Source: Piscibacillus salipiscarius JCM 13188 (GTDB lineage: Bacteria; Bacillota; Bacilli; Bacillales; Alkalibacillaceae). From it: DNA of 64,000 nucleotides. Position numbers and translations under genes: made by a program. Below the pieces are notes generated by a model. It was not told the DNA's origin. It made no database searches and worked only from the letters and a program-made list of their open reading frames with translations. The DNA is taken from contig NZ_BBCD01000007.1 of the NCBI RefSeq assembly GCF_001311865.1, positions 47,892 through 111,891 on the forward strand, given 5' to 3'. Of the stretch, positions 20,551-30,834 are shown piece after piece (position 1 is the first letter of the stretch; the number at the start of each line of letters is the position of its first letter).

Positions 20551-21675
20551 TTATTCTAAAAAGTCCTTTAAGCGTTTACTACGACTAGGGTGTCTAAGCT
20601 TTCTTAAGGCTTTAGCTTCAATTTGACGAATTCGTTCCCTAGTTACTCCAAAGACCTTACCAACTTCTTCAAGAGTTCTTGTTCTACCATCATCTAAACC
20701 AAAACGTAAACGTAATACATTTTCTTCTCGGTCAGTTAGTGTATCTAATACATCTTCCAGTTGCTCTTTTAGCAACTCATAAGCAGCATGATCTGATGGT
20801 GACTGAGCTTCTTGGTCTTCTATAAAATCACCGAGGTGAGAGTCATCTTCTTCACCAATTGGTGTTTCTAAAGATACTGGTTCTTGAGCAATTTTTAAGA
20901 TTTCTCTTACTTTATCTGGTGTTAAGTCCATTTCTTCAGCAATTTCCTCAGGAGTAGGTTCACGACCTAAATCTTGAAGGAGTTGACGCTGAACGCGAAT
21001 TAATTTATTAATCGTTTCTACCATGTGAACAGGAATACGAATGGTTCTTGCTTGGTCCGCAATAGCACGTGTGATTGCCTGCCGAATCCACCATGTTGCA
21101 TAGGTACTGAATTTAAAACCTTTACGGTAATCGAACTTTTCAACGGCTTTAATTAAGCCCATATTACCTTCTTGGATTAGATCTAAAAACAGCATGCCTC
21201 TACCAACGTAACGTTTTGCAATACTAACAACTAAACGCAAGTTAGCTTCAGCTAGTTTTTGTTTAGCAATTTCATCGCCTTGTTCAATGCGATGAGCTAA
21301 ATCAATCTCATCGTCAGCTGATAACAGGTCAACTCGCCCAATTTCTTTCAGATACATCCTTACAGGGTCATTTATTTTAACGCCTGGTGGGACACTTAAG
21401 TCGTTTAAATCGAACTCTTCTTCCTTTTCGATTTTTTGCATGTTAGGATCTTCGTCATTTTCTCCTATAACGTCAATTCCTTCTTCTGCTAGGGTTTCAT
21501 AAAATTCATCCATCTGTTCAGAGTCTAATTCGAAATGGCCTAATTTATCAGCTATTTCTTCATATACGAGAACACCTCGCTTTTTACCAATCTCAAGTAG
21601 TTGTTCTTTTGACTGGTCAAGTGTTAGCTCTTGTTGTTCAAGATCTTGATTTTGATCTACTGGCTTGTTTGCCAT
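20551..21675 (-). CDS. rpoD: RNA polymerase primary sigma factor SigA
   Basis: The housekeeping sigma-70 factor. It is 374 aa and intact. Region 1.1 covers about residues 10-80 ([20 protein letters not shown]), region 1.2 includes [13 protein letters not shown], region 2 contains [20 protein letters not shown] and [20 protein letters not shown] (-10 recognition and melting), and region 4.2 ends in [20 protein letters not shown] (-35 recognition). ATG at 21675 follows GGAAGGAGGGG. It is downstream of dnaG, the classical macromolecular synthesis operon; rpsU is elsewhere (36.0 kb), as in B. subtilis. Confidence 0.98.
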   Translation of the reverse strand: MANKPVDQNQDLEQQELTLDQSKEQLLEIGKKRGVLVYEEIADKLGHFELDSEQMDEFYETLAEEGIDVIGENDEDPNMQKIEKEEEFDLNDLSVPPGVKINDPVRMYLKEIGRVDLLSADDEIDLAHRIEQGDEIAKQKLAEANLRLVVSIAKRYVGRGMLFLDLIQEGNMGLIKAVEKFDYRKGFKFSTYATWWIRQAITRAIADQARTIRIPVHMVETINKLIRVQRQLLQDLGREPTPEEIAEEMDLTPDKVREILKIAQEPVSLETPIGEEDDSHLGDFIEDQEAQSPSDHAAYELLKEQLEDVLDTLTDREENVLRLRFGLDDGRTRTLEEVGKVFGVTRERIRQIEAKALRKLRHPSRSKRLKDFLE

Positions 21676-21716
21676 TTATAACCCCTCCTTCCAAACTGGT
21701 TACTGTTCAATTCATG

Positions 21717-23520
21717 TCATGTTTTTCTTTTTAATTCAATTAATTTCATACCGATTCGAGCTGCGGATTGATGATCATTTTCTTTTTCTGCCTGTATCAA
21801 CATCTGCTTTAATGTCCTAAGCTCTTGACTGGATTCACTTTCTCGCTTTATTGCTCGAATGTAATCATCCAATTCTTGATCACTAAAGATTCATTTATAG
21901 GAATTAAAGCTAATTCTGTAGCCAATTGTTTGATGTGATCATCATTAAGTCTTTCTAAGAATTGACTTACACTCGGCTCGTTCCCTTCCTCATAATATGC
22001 ATATAAATAAGTTACTAATACCTGATGATCCTCAAGATTAAATGAGGAACCTAATCGTTGTTGAACTTTATCAGCTACATATTCATTCTGTAACATATGA
22101 GAAATTAAGTGACGTTCAGCATTCTGATACGCACTATATAATTTCTGAGGTTTCTTCCACTTATTATGCTCAATGCTCTTATTATTAACATGATTATCAT
22201 GGTCTTTTGTACGTTGCATTATTCTTCTGCGATTTTCAATTTCTTGAAGTAATGTCGATCGGTCAAGCTTAAACATTTCCTCTAAGTCATTTAAATAAAA
22301 TCACGTTCAACTGCTTGATTGACTGTCGCAATGATATCTAAAGCTTTCTCAACGTATTGGACTCTATCATGGTCAATATTTAAATTGTAGTTCTTTTTTA
22401 TATACTGCAACGAAAACGATACATCATTCTCTGCTGACTGAATTAAATTTTGAAATGCTTCTGGACCATGTTTTTCAAAAAATCATCAGGGTCCATCTCA
22501 TTAGGTACATTCGCCACTCTTGCGTTCATTCCTGCATTTTTTTATGATTTTGCAGTTTTAAAACTTGCTTCTCTACCTGGAGCATCTCCGTCGTAACATA
22601 TAATGACTTCATCGACATAATGACTTAATATCTTTGCGTGTGTTTCAGATAAGCTTGTACCCATTGTTGCAACAGCATGGTGAACTCCTGCTTGATAAGC
22701 TTTTATCACATCTGCATATCCTTCAAATAAAACAACTTGATTAAGTTTTTGAAAATATTTTCTTGCTCTGTGGAAATTATATAAGATTTTTCCTTTATGA
22801 AATAACTTTGATTCAGGGCTATTTAAATACTTGGGTTCTAGATGATCTTGAATCGATCTTCCTCCAAACCCGACAACTTTTCCTTGATGGTTGTGGATAG
22901 GAAAAATAACCCTGCCTTGAAATCTGTCAAAAAGCTATTCCCATCTCGGCTGTTTAATAAACCGTATTGTGCCAAATTTTCGAGTTCAAACCCTTTTCCT
23001 TTAAGGAATGCACTTAAAAATTGGTCTTTGTAGGGTGAATACCCTAATTGAAACTCTTCGATAGCGTCTTTAGAAAATCCTCTATTTTTAACGTAGTAAG
23101 AGCATCTTTGCCATCTTTAGTGTGTTTCAGTACATGATGAAACAATTTATTAGACCACTCATAAGCGTCCAATATGTTTTGTTCCTCACTAGAGTAAGAA
23201 GGTCCTTGCTGCCTGATCCATTCATCTGGTAGAGAGTCACCACTTTTATCAGCTAAATGTTTTATTGCCTCAACAAAGGATAAGTTCTCAATTTCCATGA
23301 CAAACGACGTTACATTGCCGCCTTTACCACAACCAAAACAATGAAAAATTTGTTTTTCTGGTGAGACGGAAAATGATGGTGTATCTTCTCCATGAAAAGG
23401 ACATAAACCGAAGTAATTACGCCCCTTTTTAGTCAATTTAATATAGTCGCTAATGACATCTACAATATTGTTGTTCTGAGTTATTTCATCTATTTTTTCT
23501 TGAGGAATTCTGTTCACCAT
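21717..23520 (-). CDS. dnaG: DNA primase (at least five frameshifts)
   Basis: Makes RNA primers at the replication fork. The N-terminal zinc domain shows LCPFHGEDTPSF and HCFGCGKGG. The catalytic TOPRIM core is present but scattered over frames: VVLFEGYADVI near 22725 and IICYDGDAPG near 22595. The C-terminal helicase-interaction part starts at MFKLDRSTLLQEIENRRRIM (22276) and continues past the literal stop at 21848, after a shift near 21885, to TGA at 21717. The restored size is about 600 aa, as expected. Breaks lie near 23090, 22930, 22545, 22490, 22300 and 21885. The gene is essential, so errors in the sequence are the simplest explanation. Confidence 0.92.
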
Positions 23521-23578
23521 CTACATCACCATGTGATTAAATTCGATATTCTTTCCTAAATACCTTCAAACATCGACA

Positions 23579-23607
23579 AAATTATGTTGTTAAAAATATT
23601 GTCACAA
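23579..23607 (-). promoter_or_regulatory. Candidate SigA promoter of dnaG-rpoD
   Basis: Minus strand: TTGTGA (23602-23607), a 17-base spacer and TAATTT (23579-23584), 58 bases before the dnaG start. Confidence 0.45.
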
Positions 23608-23802
23608 ACGGATGGACTTTATATTCTATGTATACCCCTCACTCATAAGTGAGAAACTAATTAAAGTCGATTTAATCTATAATTCTACTTCTTTCCACAA
23701 ATAACGATTATAACTTATTCAATTCGATTATGCGAATACTTTGATTGAAGTCTTAATATTTTAAATATATTGATAAAGCTGGAACTTCAAATTATTATAA
23801 AG

Positions 23803-23853
23803 TAAAAAAGAAACACCAATACAGATATCCACGATATCACATATTAGTGTTTC
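23803..23853 (-). terminator. Terminator of ccpN-yqfL
   Basis: A long stem GAAACACTAATA / TATTGGTGTTTC with an inner GATATC pair is followed by a T-run on the minus strand, 24 bases after the inferred yqfL stop. Confidence 0.85.
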
Positions 23854-23876
23854 AATTTTTAAAATGTCATCTAGTG

Positions 23877-24665
23877 TTATTTCTTGAGTTTTCGTAAAAT
23901 AACGTTCGCTGTTTCTTCAACTGCTTTATTGGAAACATCAATCGTATCACAGCCAATTTTGTCAACAACTCTATTAAAATAATTGATTTCTTCTTGTATA
24001 CGTTCTTTTTTGCATAGTTAGCCGAACCATTCAACCCTAAAGCTTTTAATCGTTCAGTCCGGATATGATTTAATTTCTCTGAGCTAATTTTAAGACCAAT
24101 ACACTTATCTGGATCTACTTGAAATAACTCTTCTGGTGGTTCTACTTCAGGTACAATTGGTACATTAGCAACCTTTAACCGCTTGTGCGCTAAGAACTGT
24201 GATAATGGTGTTTTAGAGGTTCTTGATACACCTATAAGTACTAAATCTGCTTTTAATATGCCCTTAGCATCTCGGCCATCATCATATTTAACAGCAAATT
24301 CTATTGCTTCAACACGCTTATAGTAATCTTCATCTAATTTATGTACTAAGCCAGGTTGAAGTGTAGGTTTTCTTGTAAATGTTGTTCTAACTCCTCTAAT
24401 AAAGGACCAATTAAATCGATAGCTTTAATATTATACTGAGCAGATAAATCTTTCATTTTCTGTCTAAATTCTGGTTTCACTAATGTATATGCGATAATTC
24501 CATTATTCTCATTAGCTAAATTAAAGGCATCTACCATTGTAGCCTCATCATCAACATATGGGATTCTTTGGATTTTAATATCTTGATTGGCAAATTGACT
24601 CAAAGCAGCTTTCCCTAAAAGTTCCGCGGTTTCACCTACCGAATCTGACAACACATAAAAATCAT
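23877..24665 (-). CDS. yqfL: Pyruvate, phosphate dikinase regulatory protein (YqfL), frameshifted
   Basis: Bifunctional ADP-dependent kinase/Pi-dependent phosphorylase of the DUF299 family, expected to act on PPDK or PEP synthase. N-terminal [18 protein letters not shown] and the nucleotide-binding loop [19 protein letters not shown] (near 24215) are visible, but in different frames. The start is ATG at 24665 behind AAGGAGG; a missing T in the TTTT run near 24655 interrupts [13 protein letters not shown]. Other breaks are near 24355 and 24015. The end is TAA at 23877 after ILRKLKK; the whole is about 263 aa. It is co-transcribed with ccpN, matching the link with gluconeogenic control. Confidence 0.88.
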
Positions 24666-24686
24666 ATCAGCCATCCTCCTTGATTC

Positions 24687-25310
24687 TTACTCATCTCTGA
24701 CTAAATCCACAAATGCTTTAGTGACATTGGTTTTTGTTAATCGGCCGACCACTTCTTGACCATCTTCACGTTCTACGACAACTGGAAGTGCATCGATCTG
24801 ATTTTCGATTAACTTCGTTGCCGCATCGACTAATAAATCATCTTTATAACATATCTTAATTTTAGGGGTTCGTGTCATAATAATATGTACAGGTACATCT
24901 GACAACTCTTGATTTCCCATAGCTGCACGTAATAAATCTTTTCTAGACAAAACACCTACTAAATGTGCTTGATGATTCACGACAAATAACGTACCAACAT
25001 CCTCCAAAAACATGGTTGTAATAGCATCATACACAGATACTTGATCATTGACAACCACTGGAACAGAATGTTGGTCTCTAACTTTTAACTTCTTTACTTG
25101 GTCTGAAATGATTTCACTACCTGTTTTCCCTGTATAAAAATAACCTACTCGAGGTCTAGCATCTAAAAATCCAGCCATCGTCAGAATCGCTAAGTCAGGG
25201 CGTAACGTTGCCCGAGTTAAATTTAAACGATCTGCGATATTTTCTCCAGTAATGGGTCCGTTTTCTTTTACAATTTCTATAATTTGTTCTTGTCGGTGTG
25301 TTAATTCCAT
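24687..25310 (-). CDS. ccpN: Transcriptional repressor CcpN of gluconeogenesis
   Basis: In B. subtilis CcpN represses gapB and pckA when glucose is present. An N-terminal winged helix (LTHRQEQIIEIVKENGPITG, ENIADRLNLTRATLRPDLAI) is followed by a CBS-domain pair (VYDAITTMFLEDVGTLFVV and VHIIMTRTPKIKICYKDDLL). The start is ATG at 25310 behind GAGGTGG rather than the upstream frame start at 25340. It is 207 aa and intact. The pair ccpN-yqfL is conserved in Bacillus. Confidence 0.93.
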   Translation of the reverse strand: MELTHRQEQIIEIVKENGPITGENIADRLNLTRATLRPDLAILTMAGFLDARPRVGYFYTGKTGSEIISDQVKKLKVRDQHSVPVVVNDQVSVYDAITTMFLEDVGTLFVVNHQAHLVGVLSRKDLLRAAMGNQELSDVPVHIIMTRTPKIKICYKDDLLVDAATKLIENQIDALPVVVEREDGQEVVGRLTKTNVTKAFVDLVRDE

Positions 25311-25390
25311 TATTTTTACCACCTCTACAAAATCTGACATACTATATTTAAATATTATATACTAATTTATTGATCGAATAAAGAAAGAAA

Positions 25391-25461
25391 AATTCGCCCC
25401 TTAAACTTATTTAAGCTTCTAATCATGTAAAAAGCTTAAATCAATCAGTTTATGGACGAAT
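25391..25461 (-). terminator. Long hairpin terminator between recO and ccpN
   Basis: Nested inverted repeat on the minus strand: outer ATTCG / CGAAT with CC/GG, then TAAACT / AGTTTA, then TTTAAGCTT / AAGCTTAAA, with T-rich sequence after. It is unusually long (71 bases) for a terminator. Confidence 0.75.
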
Positions 25462-25485
25462 GAGGTAGTAAAACTAAGTTTTACT

Positions 25486-26229
25486 TTATTCAAGTAAATG
25501 CATTTGATCAAGAAATCGTTTTGATTTAATTGGCATACCGCCAAACCTGTCATAATATTGATCTAAAAGCTCTCTAATAAAGACTAACGTTTTCTTTTTT
25601 ATATTTAAATTACGGATACGCTTAATGCTCGTTTGACTCATCAGTTTTATAATTTTATGTATATGAGGTGTTAGTTTAAAATAATCTTCTGCACGATAAA
25701 TGCACTGGTCACAAATAACGCCACCTTCAGTAATTGAAAAAGCAGCAATGGGTCTATCATCGTGACCATTAACACAAGTGTCTAAGACAGGTGCGAACCC
25801 TCCTACATAATACATCTTCAATTCAAACATCAGCGTGATCGCTTGTGGAGGGTCACCCTCTGATACTCGCTCTAAACTGACATATAATTCATCAAAAATA
25901 TGCTTACTGGGTTCTCTCTCGTTTACGATTTTTGATAACAATTCACACATATAAGAAACATATGCTGTTAACATAATGTCTTCTCTTATATTCCTCATGC
26001 TGTGTATTATTTCGCCTTGATGAATTGTCCCTAGACCTTTACCTAATTGAATTAGAAAGGATCCATATATAAATGGCTGCGTAATAGCAGCCATTCGACT
26101 TTTAGACTTTTTAGCACCTCTTGCAACTGCACTAATTAAACCAAACTCCTTAGTGTATAACGTGACTATTTTGTTCGTTTCTCCGTAGTCTTTTGTTCTT
26201 AATACGATTCCCTCAACTTTTTCAAACAT
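25486..26229 (-). CDS. recO: DNA repair protein RecO
   Basis: Recombination mediator that loads RecA together with RecR. N-terminal OB fold (VEGIVLRTKDYGETNKIVTL), helical core and C-terminal zinc region with VCDQCIYRAE and CVNGH. It is 247 aa and intact, the usual length. It follows yqzL by 15 bases. In B. subtilis glyQ and glyS follow recO; here a terminator and ccpN follow directly. Confidence 0.95.
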   Translation of the reverse strand: MFEKVEGIVLRTKDYGETNKIVTLYTKEFGLISAVARGAKKSKSRMAAITQPFIYGSFLIQLGKGLGTIHQGEIIHSMRNIREDIMLTAYVSYMCELLSKIVNEREPSKHIFDELYVSLERVSEGDPPQAITLMFELKMYYVGGFAPVLDTCVNGHDDRPIAAFSITEGGVICDQCIYRAEDYFKLTPHIHKIIKLMSQTSIKRIRNLNIKKKTLVFIRELLDQYYDRFGGMPIKSKRFLDQMHLLE

Positions 26230-26244
26230 CCGTCTCCCATACCT

Positions 26245-26394
26245 TTATTGGTTATTATTTGCTAATGATGTCTTGGACTGATTTAAATCGCTCTTTTGGT
26301 GCGTACTTTTATAGGCTTCCTCCATTTGTTTCATCAATAAATACGTTTCAACACTACCAGTTTTACTAAAAACTTTCCAAGGTAAATCGATCAT
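26245..26394 (-). CDS. yqzL: YqzL family small protein (49 aa)
   Basis: Starts MIDLPWKVFSKTGSVETYLL, followed by MKQMEEAY and a Q/S/K-rich tail ending SLANNNQ. ATG at 26394 follows GGTGGAG. The W-K-x-F-x-x-T-G-x-x-x-x-Y-L pattern is that of YqzL, a short protein of unknown role found between era and recO in Bacillus, exactly the position here. Confidence 0.85.
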   Translation of the reverse strand: MIDLPWKVFSKTGSVETYLLMKQMEEAYKSTHQKSDLNQSKTSLANNNQ

Positions 26395-26556
26395 CAAAAT
26401 CTCCACCTTTCAGATTTATTGATCACAAACAAATGTCCACTCTGCTTGATACACACTTTGTCAAATGTGTTTTCAATCAGGATGAAAACATTATGATTTA
26501 GTCATATTGTCTCTCATATAACGGACTTCATTAGTTAAAAAAATTACCAGTTGACA

Positions 26557-27464
26557 TTAGTACTCATCTTCGTTATAGCCATAATCTTTTAAATGAGTCA
26601 TTCGATTACGCCAATCTTTCTGAACCTTAACCCAAAGCTCTAAATAAACTCTGGAACCAAGCAAGCTTTCAATATCTTTACGTGCTTCTGTTCCGATTTG
26701 ACGCAACATTTGACCTTGTTTACCTATTATTATTCCTTTTTGAGAAGACCGTTCCACAATAATCATAGCTTGTACATTGATGACATGGCTGTTTTCTTCT
26801 GGTTGTATACCCTCAATGACAACGGCTATAGAATGTGGTATTTCCTCCCTAGTATGATGCAAGACCTTTTCACGAATTAACTCACTAATAATAAATCGTT
26901 CTGGGTGGTCTGTAATTTGATCTTCCGGATAAAATTGAGGTCCTTCAGGTAAGTAACCTTCCATAACCTCTAATAGATGATTTACATTATTTCCGTTTAA
27001 GGCAGAAATTGGTATGATTTCCTGAAAATCAAGCTTCTCTTTATATAAACTAATAAGAGGAAGCAATTCATCAGGGTGAACTTCATCAATTTTATTAATG
27101 ACAAGGAATATAGGTTGATTAACCTCTTTTAACTTATCTATAATAAATTGATCACCTTTGCCAAAACCTTCTTTTGCATTAATCATAAACATAATAAGAT
27201 CAACTTCATTGAGGGTATTAATTGAAGATTGAACCATAAAATCTCCAAGTTTGTGCTTAGGTTTATGAATTCCAGGAGTATCAATAAAAACAAATTGAGA
27301 ATGTTCAGTTGTGTATACGCCTTGAATTTTATTTCTTGTTGTCTGTGGTTTATCACTCATGATCGCTATTTTTGTCCTAACACATGGTTCAAAAAAGTTG
27401 ATTTCCCAACATTTGGTCGTCCAATAATCGCTATAAATCCAGATCTAAAGTTGCCATTATTCAT
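26557..27464 (-). CDS. era: GTPase Era (one frameshift near N-terminus)
   Basis: Essential GTPase for 16S rRNA maturation and 30S assembly. G1 [10 protein letters not shown]3 [12 protein letters not shown]4 INKIDE, G5 SALNG, then the KH domain with [20 protein letters not shown]. The start is ATG at 27464 ([20 protein letters not shown]) behind GGAGAG; a missing A after GGACAAAAA near 27377 splits it from the main frame ([16 protein letters not shown]). Restored length is 302 aa. cdd, which precedes era in B. subtilis, is absent. Confidence 0.95.
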
Positions 27465-27558
27465 ATTTTTGTCTCTCCTAGCTTGGTTTGATTTTATTTT
27501 ACTATAAAGAAAAGAAGATTTCATTTTGTTCGACAAAAGATATCGATAAAAGACAAAA

Positions 27559-27583
27559 GAGTATTCTATAAATACGAATACTC
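27559..27583 (-). terminator. Terminator of the yqfC-dgkA operon
   Basis: An 8-bp perfect stem GAGTATTC/GAATACTC with T-rich sequence after it on the minus strand, four bases after the dgkA stop. Confidence 0.75.
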
Positions 27584-27587
27584 CAAA

Positions 27588-27939
27588 TTAAAAGAAAGTT
27601 ATAACTTTAGGAACAAAGATAATCACACCTACAATGGCTGCAAAAATAGAAGCTAATAATACAGCCCCGGAGCTAATGTCTTTAATATTTCTAGCTTGTT
27701 CGTCACGTTCTTTAAACAAAAACGTCTGTTATATTTTCAATTGCTGTATTCAATGTTTCAGCTATCAAAACAACTGCTATTGCAAGTATGATAAATAACC
27801 ATTCAATTGGTTCAATTTTTAACCATATTCCTGTGAATATGACTACTAACATGCTAACAATGTGTATTTTCATATTGAATTCAAGTTCTATTGCTTTATA
27901 TATACCACGCAAAGCATGCTTAAAACCTATTTTACGCAT
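27588..27939 (-). CDS. dgkA: Undecaprenol/diacylglycerol kinase DgkA (one frameshift)
   Basis: Small integral-membrane kinase; in Gram-positives it phosphorylates undecaprenol. The N-terminal amphipathic part GFKHALRGIYKAIELEFNMK, helices IHIVSMLVVIFTGIWLKI and WLFIILAIAVVLIAETLNTA, and the active-site block E-x-x-N-T-A-I-E are visible. A missing T near 27722 truncates it; restored it reads VFLFKERDEQARNIKDISSG, a third helix and TAA at 27588, for 117 aa. The ATG at 27939 overlaps the ybeY end, so the two are coupled. Confidence 0.9.
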
Positions 27940-28402
27940 CACGTTTCAAACCAAATTCTTCCAAAATATGTTCTTGCCTCTCAAACATTTCTTTTTCTTC
28001 TTCAACAGTTTGATGATCATAACCTAATAAATGTAGAAAACCATGCACAATCAAAAATCCTAATTCACGTTGATAGGAATGATTATATTCTTTTGCTTGT
28101 TCTTTAGCTTTCTCTAATGAAACAATAATATCTCCAAGATGTTCAGGTAAATTATCACCCACAATTTGAAGCTCTTCTTCACCTGTTTCTTGCATCGCAA
28201 ATGAAATAACGTCTGTGGCAGTGTCTTTTTGTCTGTAATCTCTGTTAATACTCTGTATTTGTTCATTATTAACAAATGTAATGGATATTTCAGCTTCTGA
28301 GTTTACTTCTTCCATATCTGCTGCATAATTAAGTAAATCCCTAAGGAGCTTAAGCTCATCTTCAGTTACTTGGTTCATCTCATCAATAAAATCGATATTC
28401 AT
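27932..28402 (-). CDS. ybeY: Endoribonuclease YbeY (rRNA maturation)
   Basis: Zn-dependent single-strand RNase for 16S 3'-end maturation and 70S quality control. The metal motif H-x3-H-x5-H is clear in HGFLHLLGYDH near the C-terminus. DTATDVISFAM is the other family block. It is 156 aa and intact. It starts 12 bases after the pgpH stop. Confidence 0.95.
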   Translation of the reverse strand: MNIDFIDEMNQVTEDELKLLRDLLNYAADMEEVNSEAEISITFVNNEQIQSINRDYRQKDTATDVISFAMQETGEEELQIVGDNLPEHLGDIIVSLEKAKEQAKEYNHSYQRELGFLIVHGFLHLLGYDHQTVEEEKEMFERQEHILEEFGLKRDA

Positions 28403-28413
28403 TTAGTGACCTC

Positions 28414-29859
28414 CTAGAGTTGACTGCAAATTTTTTTATCCTTAGGATAATCAATTCTTTGGTGGAAGATTCCATTTAACATATCACATATATCATTTTC
28501 GATTGTTAAAATTTCATCAATTGTTAAGTGACAATCGTTAAATTGTCCATCTAACAGACGATCATAAATTATAGTTCGCACTATTTTATGGATTTCTTCG
28601 TTAGTTGGGTGTTGCTTTGATCTCACAGCCGCTTCAACAGAATCACAGATATTAATAATTGCCGCTTCTTTTGACTGTGGGATTGGTCCATCATATCTAA
28701 AATTATCCTCATCCACGTTTGGTTGACGTTCTCTCGCCTTATGGTAAAAGAATTTTAAAAGCGTCGTACCATGATGCTCTTGAGCAATCTCGATGATTTC
28801 TTTAGGTAAACCGTATTCTTTTAATAGACGTGCAGAATCATTAGGATGCTGAAGAATGATTCTCGCACTTTCTTCAGGTGGTAATGAATCATGCGGATTA
28901 TTTCCGCTTTGATTTTCAATAAACATATGAGGCTTAAGCGCTTTACCAATATCATGATAATAAGCTGCCACTCTTGCTAATAATCCATTAGCACCAATCG
29001 ATTCACATGCTGATTCACTTAGATTTGCAACCATAACACTATGGTGGTAAGTTCCAGGTGCTTCAACTAGCATTTTACGTAGCAAAGGATGATTCGGATT
29101 AGATAATGTTAATAGCTTACTCTCTGTTAACATGTTAATGCCGCTTCAATTAACGGTAAAATGCCTAAACGTTAGAATAACTGCCAATAAAACCGAAACC
29201 ATCGAAAATACAAGGGATAGCATAAACTCCGGCGTCATGGCCATCCATGTATTCCAAGGCTCCAATTCAAATATAGTCACTAAAATTAAATGAACAGATA
29301 TTAAGGATGTAGCTGTTTTAAGTAATGTCTTTCGATCTTTAATTGATTGAAACATAAAAACAGCAAACCATTGCGAAAGTAATAAATAAACAAACAGCTG
29401 ATACATATTAAAATCGGTAGTCATAAAAATAAAACTACCGTAGATTGACGTCACAACTGATGTCATTAATGCGAAGCGTTCTGTCATGAAGTGCTTAACT
29501 AAAATTGAAAAAGCAGCAATTGGAGTCAAATAAAAGATATTTGGTAAGTCGAGGCTAATAACTTGTAAGGCATACATGGTTAATAGCAAGCCAGTTCCAA
29601 GAAACGTGAACGTTATAGCTTCTTGTTTAGACCAGCTTTCCTTTTGTTTCACTTCAATATGTAATACAAATCCTAATAGTATACCAATACTAATACCTAT
29701 AAGAAATTCATTGAAAGTAACTAAGCTTTGAATATAATGAAGAATCATAAATGCGATAAACAAAGTTGGTGTAATGAAAATTGAAAGCAAATCACTATAT
29801 TTTAGTTTACGTACATTAAATAAAACTAATGGTTTATGACGATTTACTAATTTCATCAA
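28414..29859 (-). CDS. pgpH: PgpH-like 7TM-HD cyclic-di-AMP phosphodiesterase lacking the extracellular domain
   Basis: Membrane HD-domain phosphodiesterase (YqfF) expected to cleave cyclic-di-AMP. About eight membrane helices (29859-29150) are followed by the HD domain: NPNHPLLRKMLVEAPGTYHH, then YYHDIGKALKPH, IAQEHHGTTLLKFFYHKA and ICDSVEAAVRS, containing the H...HD...H...H...D metal ligands. Two frameshifts near 29145 separate the parts. The whole is only about 481 aa, against about 711 in B. subtilis: only about ten residues join the first and second helix, where the family carries a roughly 240-residue extracellular 7TMR-HDED domain. phoH ends 20 bases upstream, so the domain is not hidden nearby. 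The start is ATG 29856 or TTG 29859, with a weak site GTTGGTG. Confidence 0.85.
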
Positions 29860-29878
29860 TTACACCAACTTTACCACA

Positions 29879-30831
29879 TTATTTTTCGTATGCTTCAATT
29901 ACTTTTTGAACGAGTGGGTGTCTGACCACATCTGAACCTTTTAAATAATTAAAAGAAATTCCATCAATGTTACTTAGTCGGTCTTCTGATACTTTAAGAC
30001 CTGAAGTAACACCTTTAGGTAAATCAATTTGTGTAATATCCCCTGTAATGACCATTTTAGACCCAAATCCTAAACGTGTAATAAACATTTTCATTTGTTC
30101 TGGCGTTGTATTTTGAGCCTCATCTAAAATGACAAATGCATCATCTAAAGTACGTCCTCGCATATATGCTAATGGAGCAATTTCAATTGTTCCTCGTTCT
30201 AATAACCTGGCTGTATGTTCTGCCCCTATAACATCATGAAGGGCATCATATAATGGTCTTAAATAAGGATCGACTTTCTCTTTTAAGTCGCCAGGTAGAA
30301 AACCTAAGCTTTCACCAGCTTCAACAGCAGGTCGAGTTAAAATTAATCGTTTAACATCTCCATTTCTTAAGGCCTTAGCTGCCATTACAACTGCTAAGTA
30401 CGTTTTACCTGTACCTGCCGGGCCAATCCCAAAGACTAAATCTCTTTTTTTAATCGACTGTACATAGTCGCGTTGACCTAATGTCTTTACACGTATTGGC
30501 TTGCCTTGTTGGTTTTTTGTAATTTCATCCTCAAATAAAGTTTCAAATTGTTCAATCTTTCCTGACTTAGCTAGCTCTAATCCATATATGACATCACGCT
30601 CAGTGATGTTAATTCCTTTCTTAATAACATTTAAAACTGATTCTAATAATGAAAAAACGATATCAACATCTTTTTCTTCACCGTTAATTTTAATTGTCCA
30701 CCACGAGTGATGATTTTAACGGGAATAAAATGTTCGATTTGTTTTATATGACGATCATTAGTGCCAAACAGATTCAATGTATCTGAATGATCCTCTAAAT
30801 GTAAGTCAATCGTTTTTGTCGTCTCTGCCAT
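29879..30831 (-). CDS. phoH: PhoH-like ATPase (one frameshift)
   Basis: Cytosolic P-loop ATPase of the PhoH2 family (YqfE/PhoH), probably linked to RNA metabolism and ybeY. An N-terminal KH-like part (LHLEDHSDTLNLFGTNDRHI) is followed by Walker A GPAGTGKTYLAVV, Walker B FVILDEAQNTTPEQMK and the motif RLGFGSKMVITGD. A missing A near 30695 breaks the frame; restored, QLKINGEEKDVDIVFSLLES connects both parts. Full length is about 317 aa. Between yqfD and pgpH, as in B. subtilis. Confidence 0.93.
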
Positions 30832-30834
30832 ACA

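Larger units (their letters stand above)
23521..23876. other. Intergenic region upstream of dnaG-rpoD
   Basis: A 356-base gap holding the dnaG promoter candidate and the yqfL terminator. In B. subtilis yqxD lies here; no frame resembling it can be found on either strand. An imperfect palindrome CTCACTCATAAGTGAG at 23638-23653 is the only other structure I see. Confidence 0.5.

Noticed and set aside
26397..26556. A gene or riboswitch in the gap between era and yqzL
   Set aside because: Only short inverted repeats (GTTTTCA/TGAAAAC near 26480) are present; no conserved RNA or coding pattern could be supported.
28414..29859. Two separate genes (a membrane protein and a soluble HD protein) instead of one short PgpH
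   Set aside because: The intervening sequence codes for LGILPLIEAALT in shifted frames, which connects helix 8 to the HD domain as in the family, so one gene with indels is simpler.
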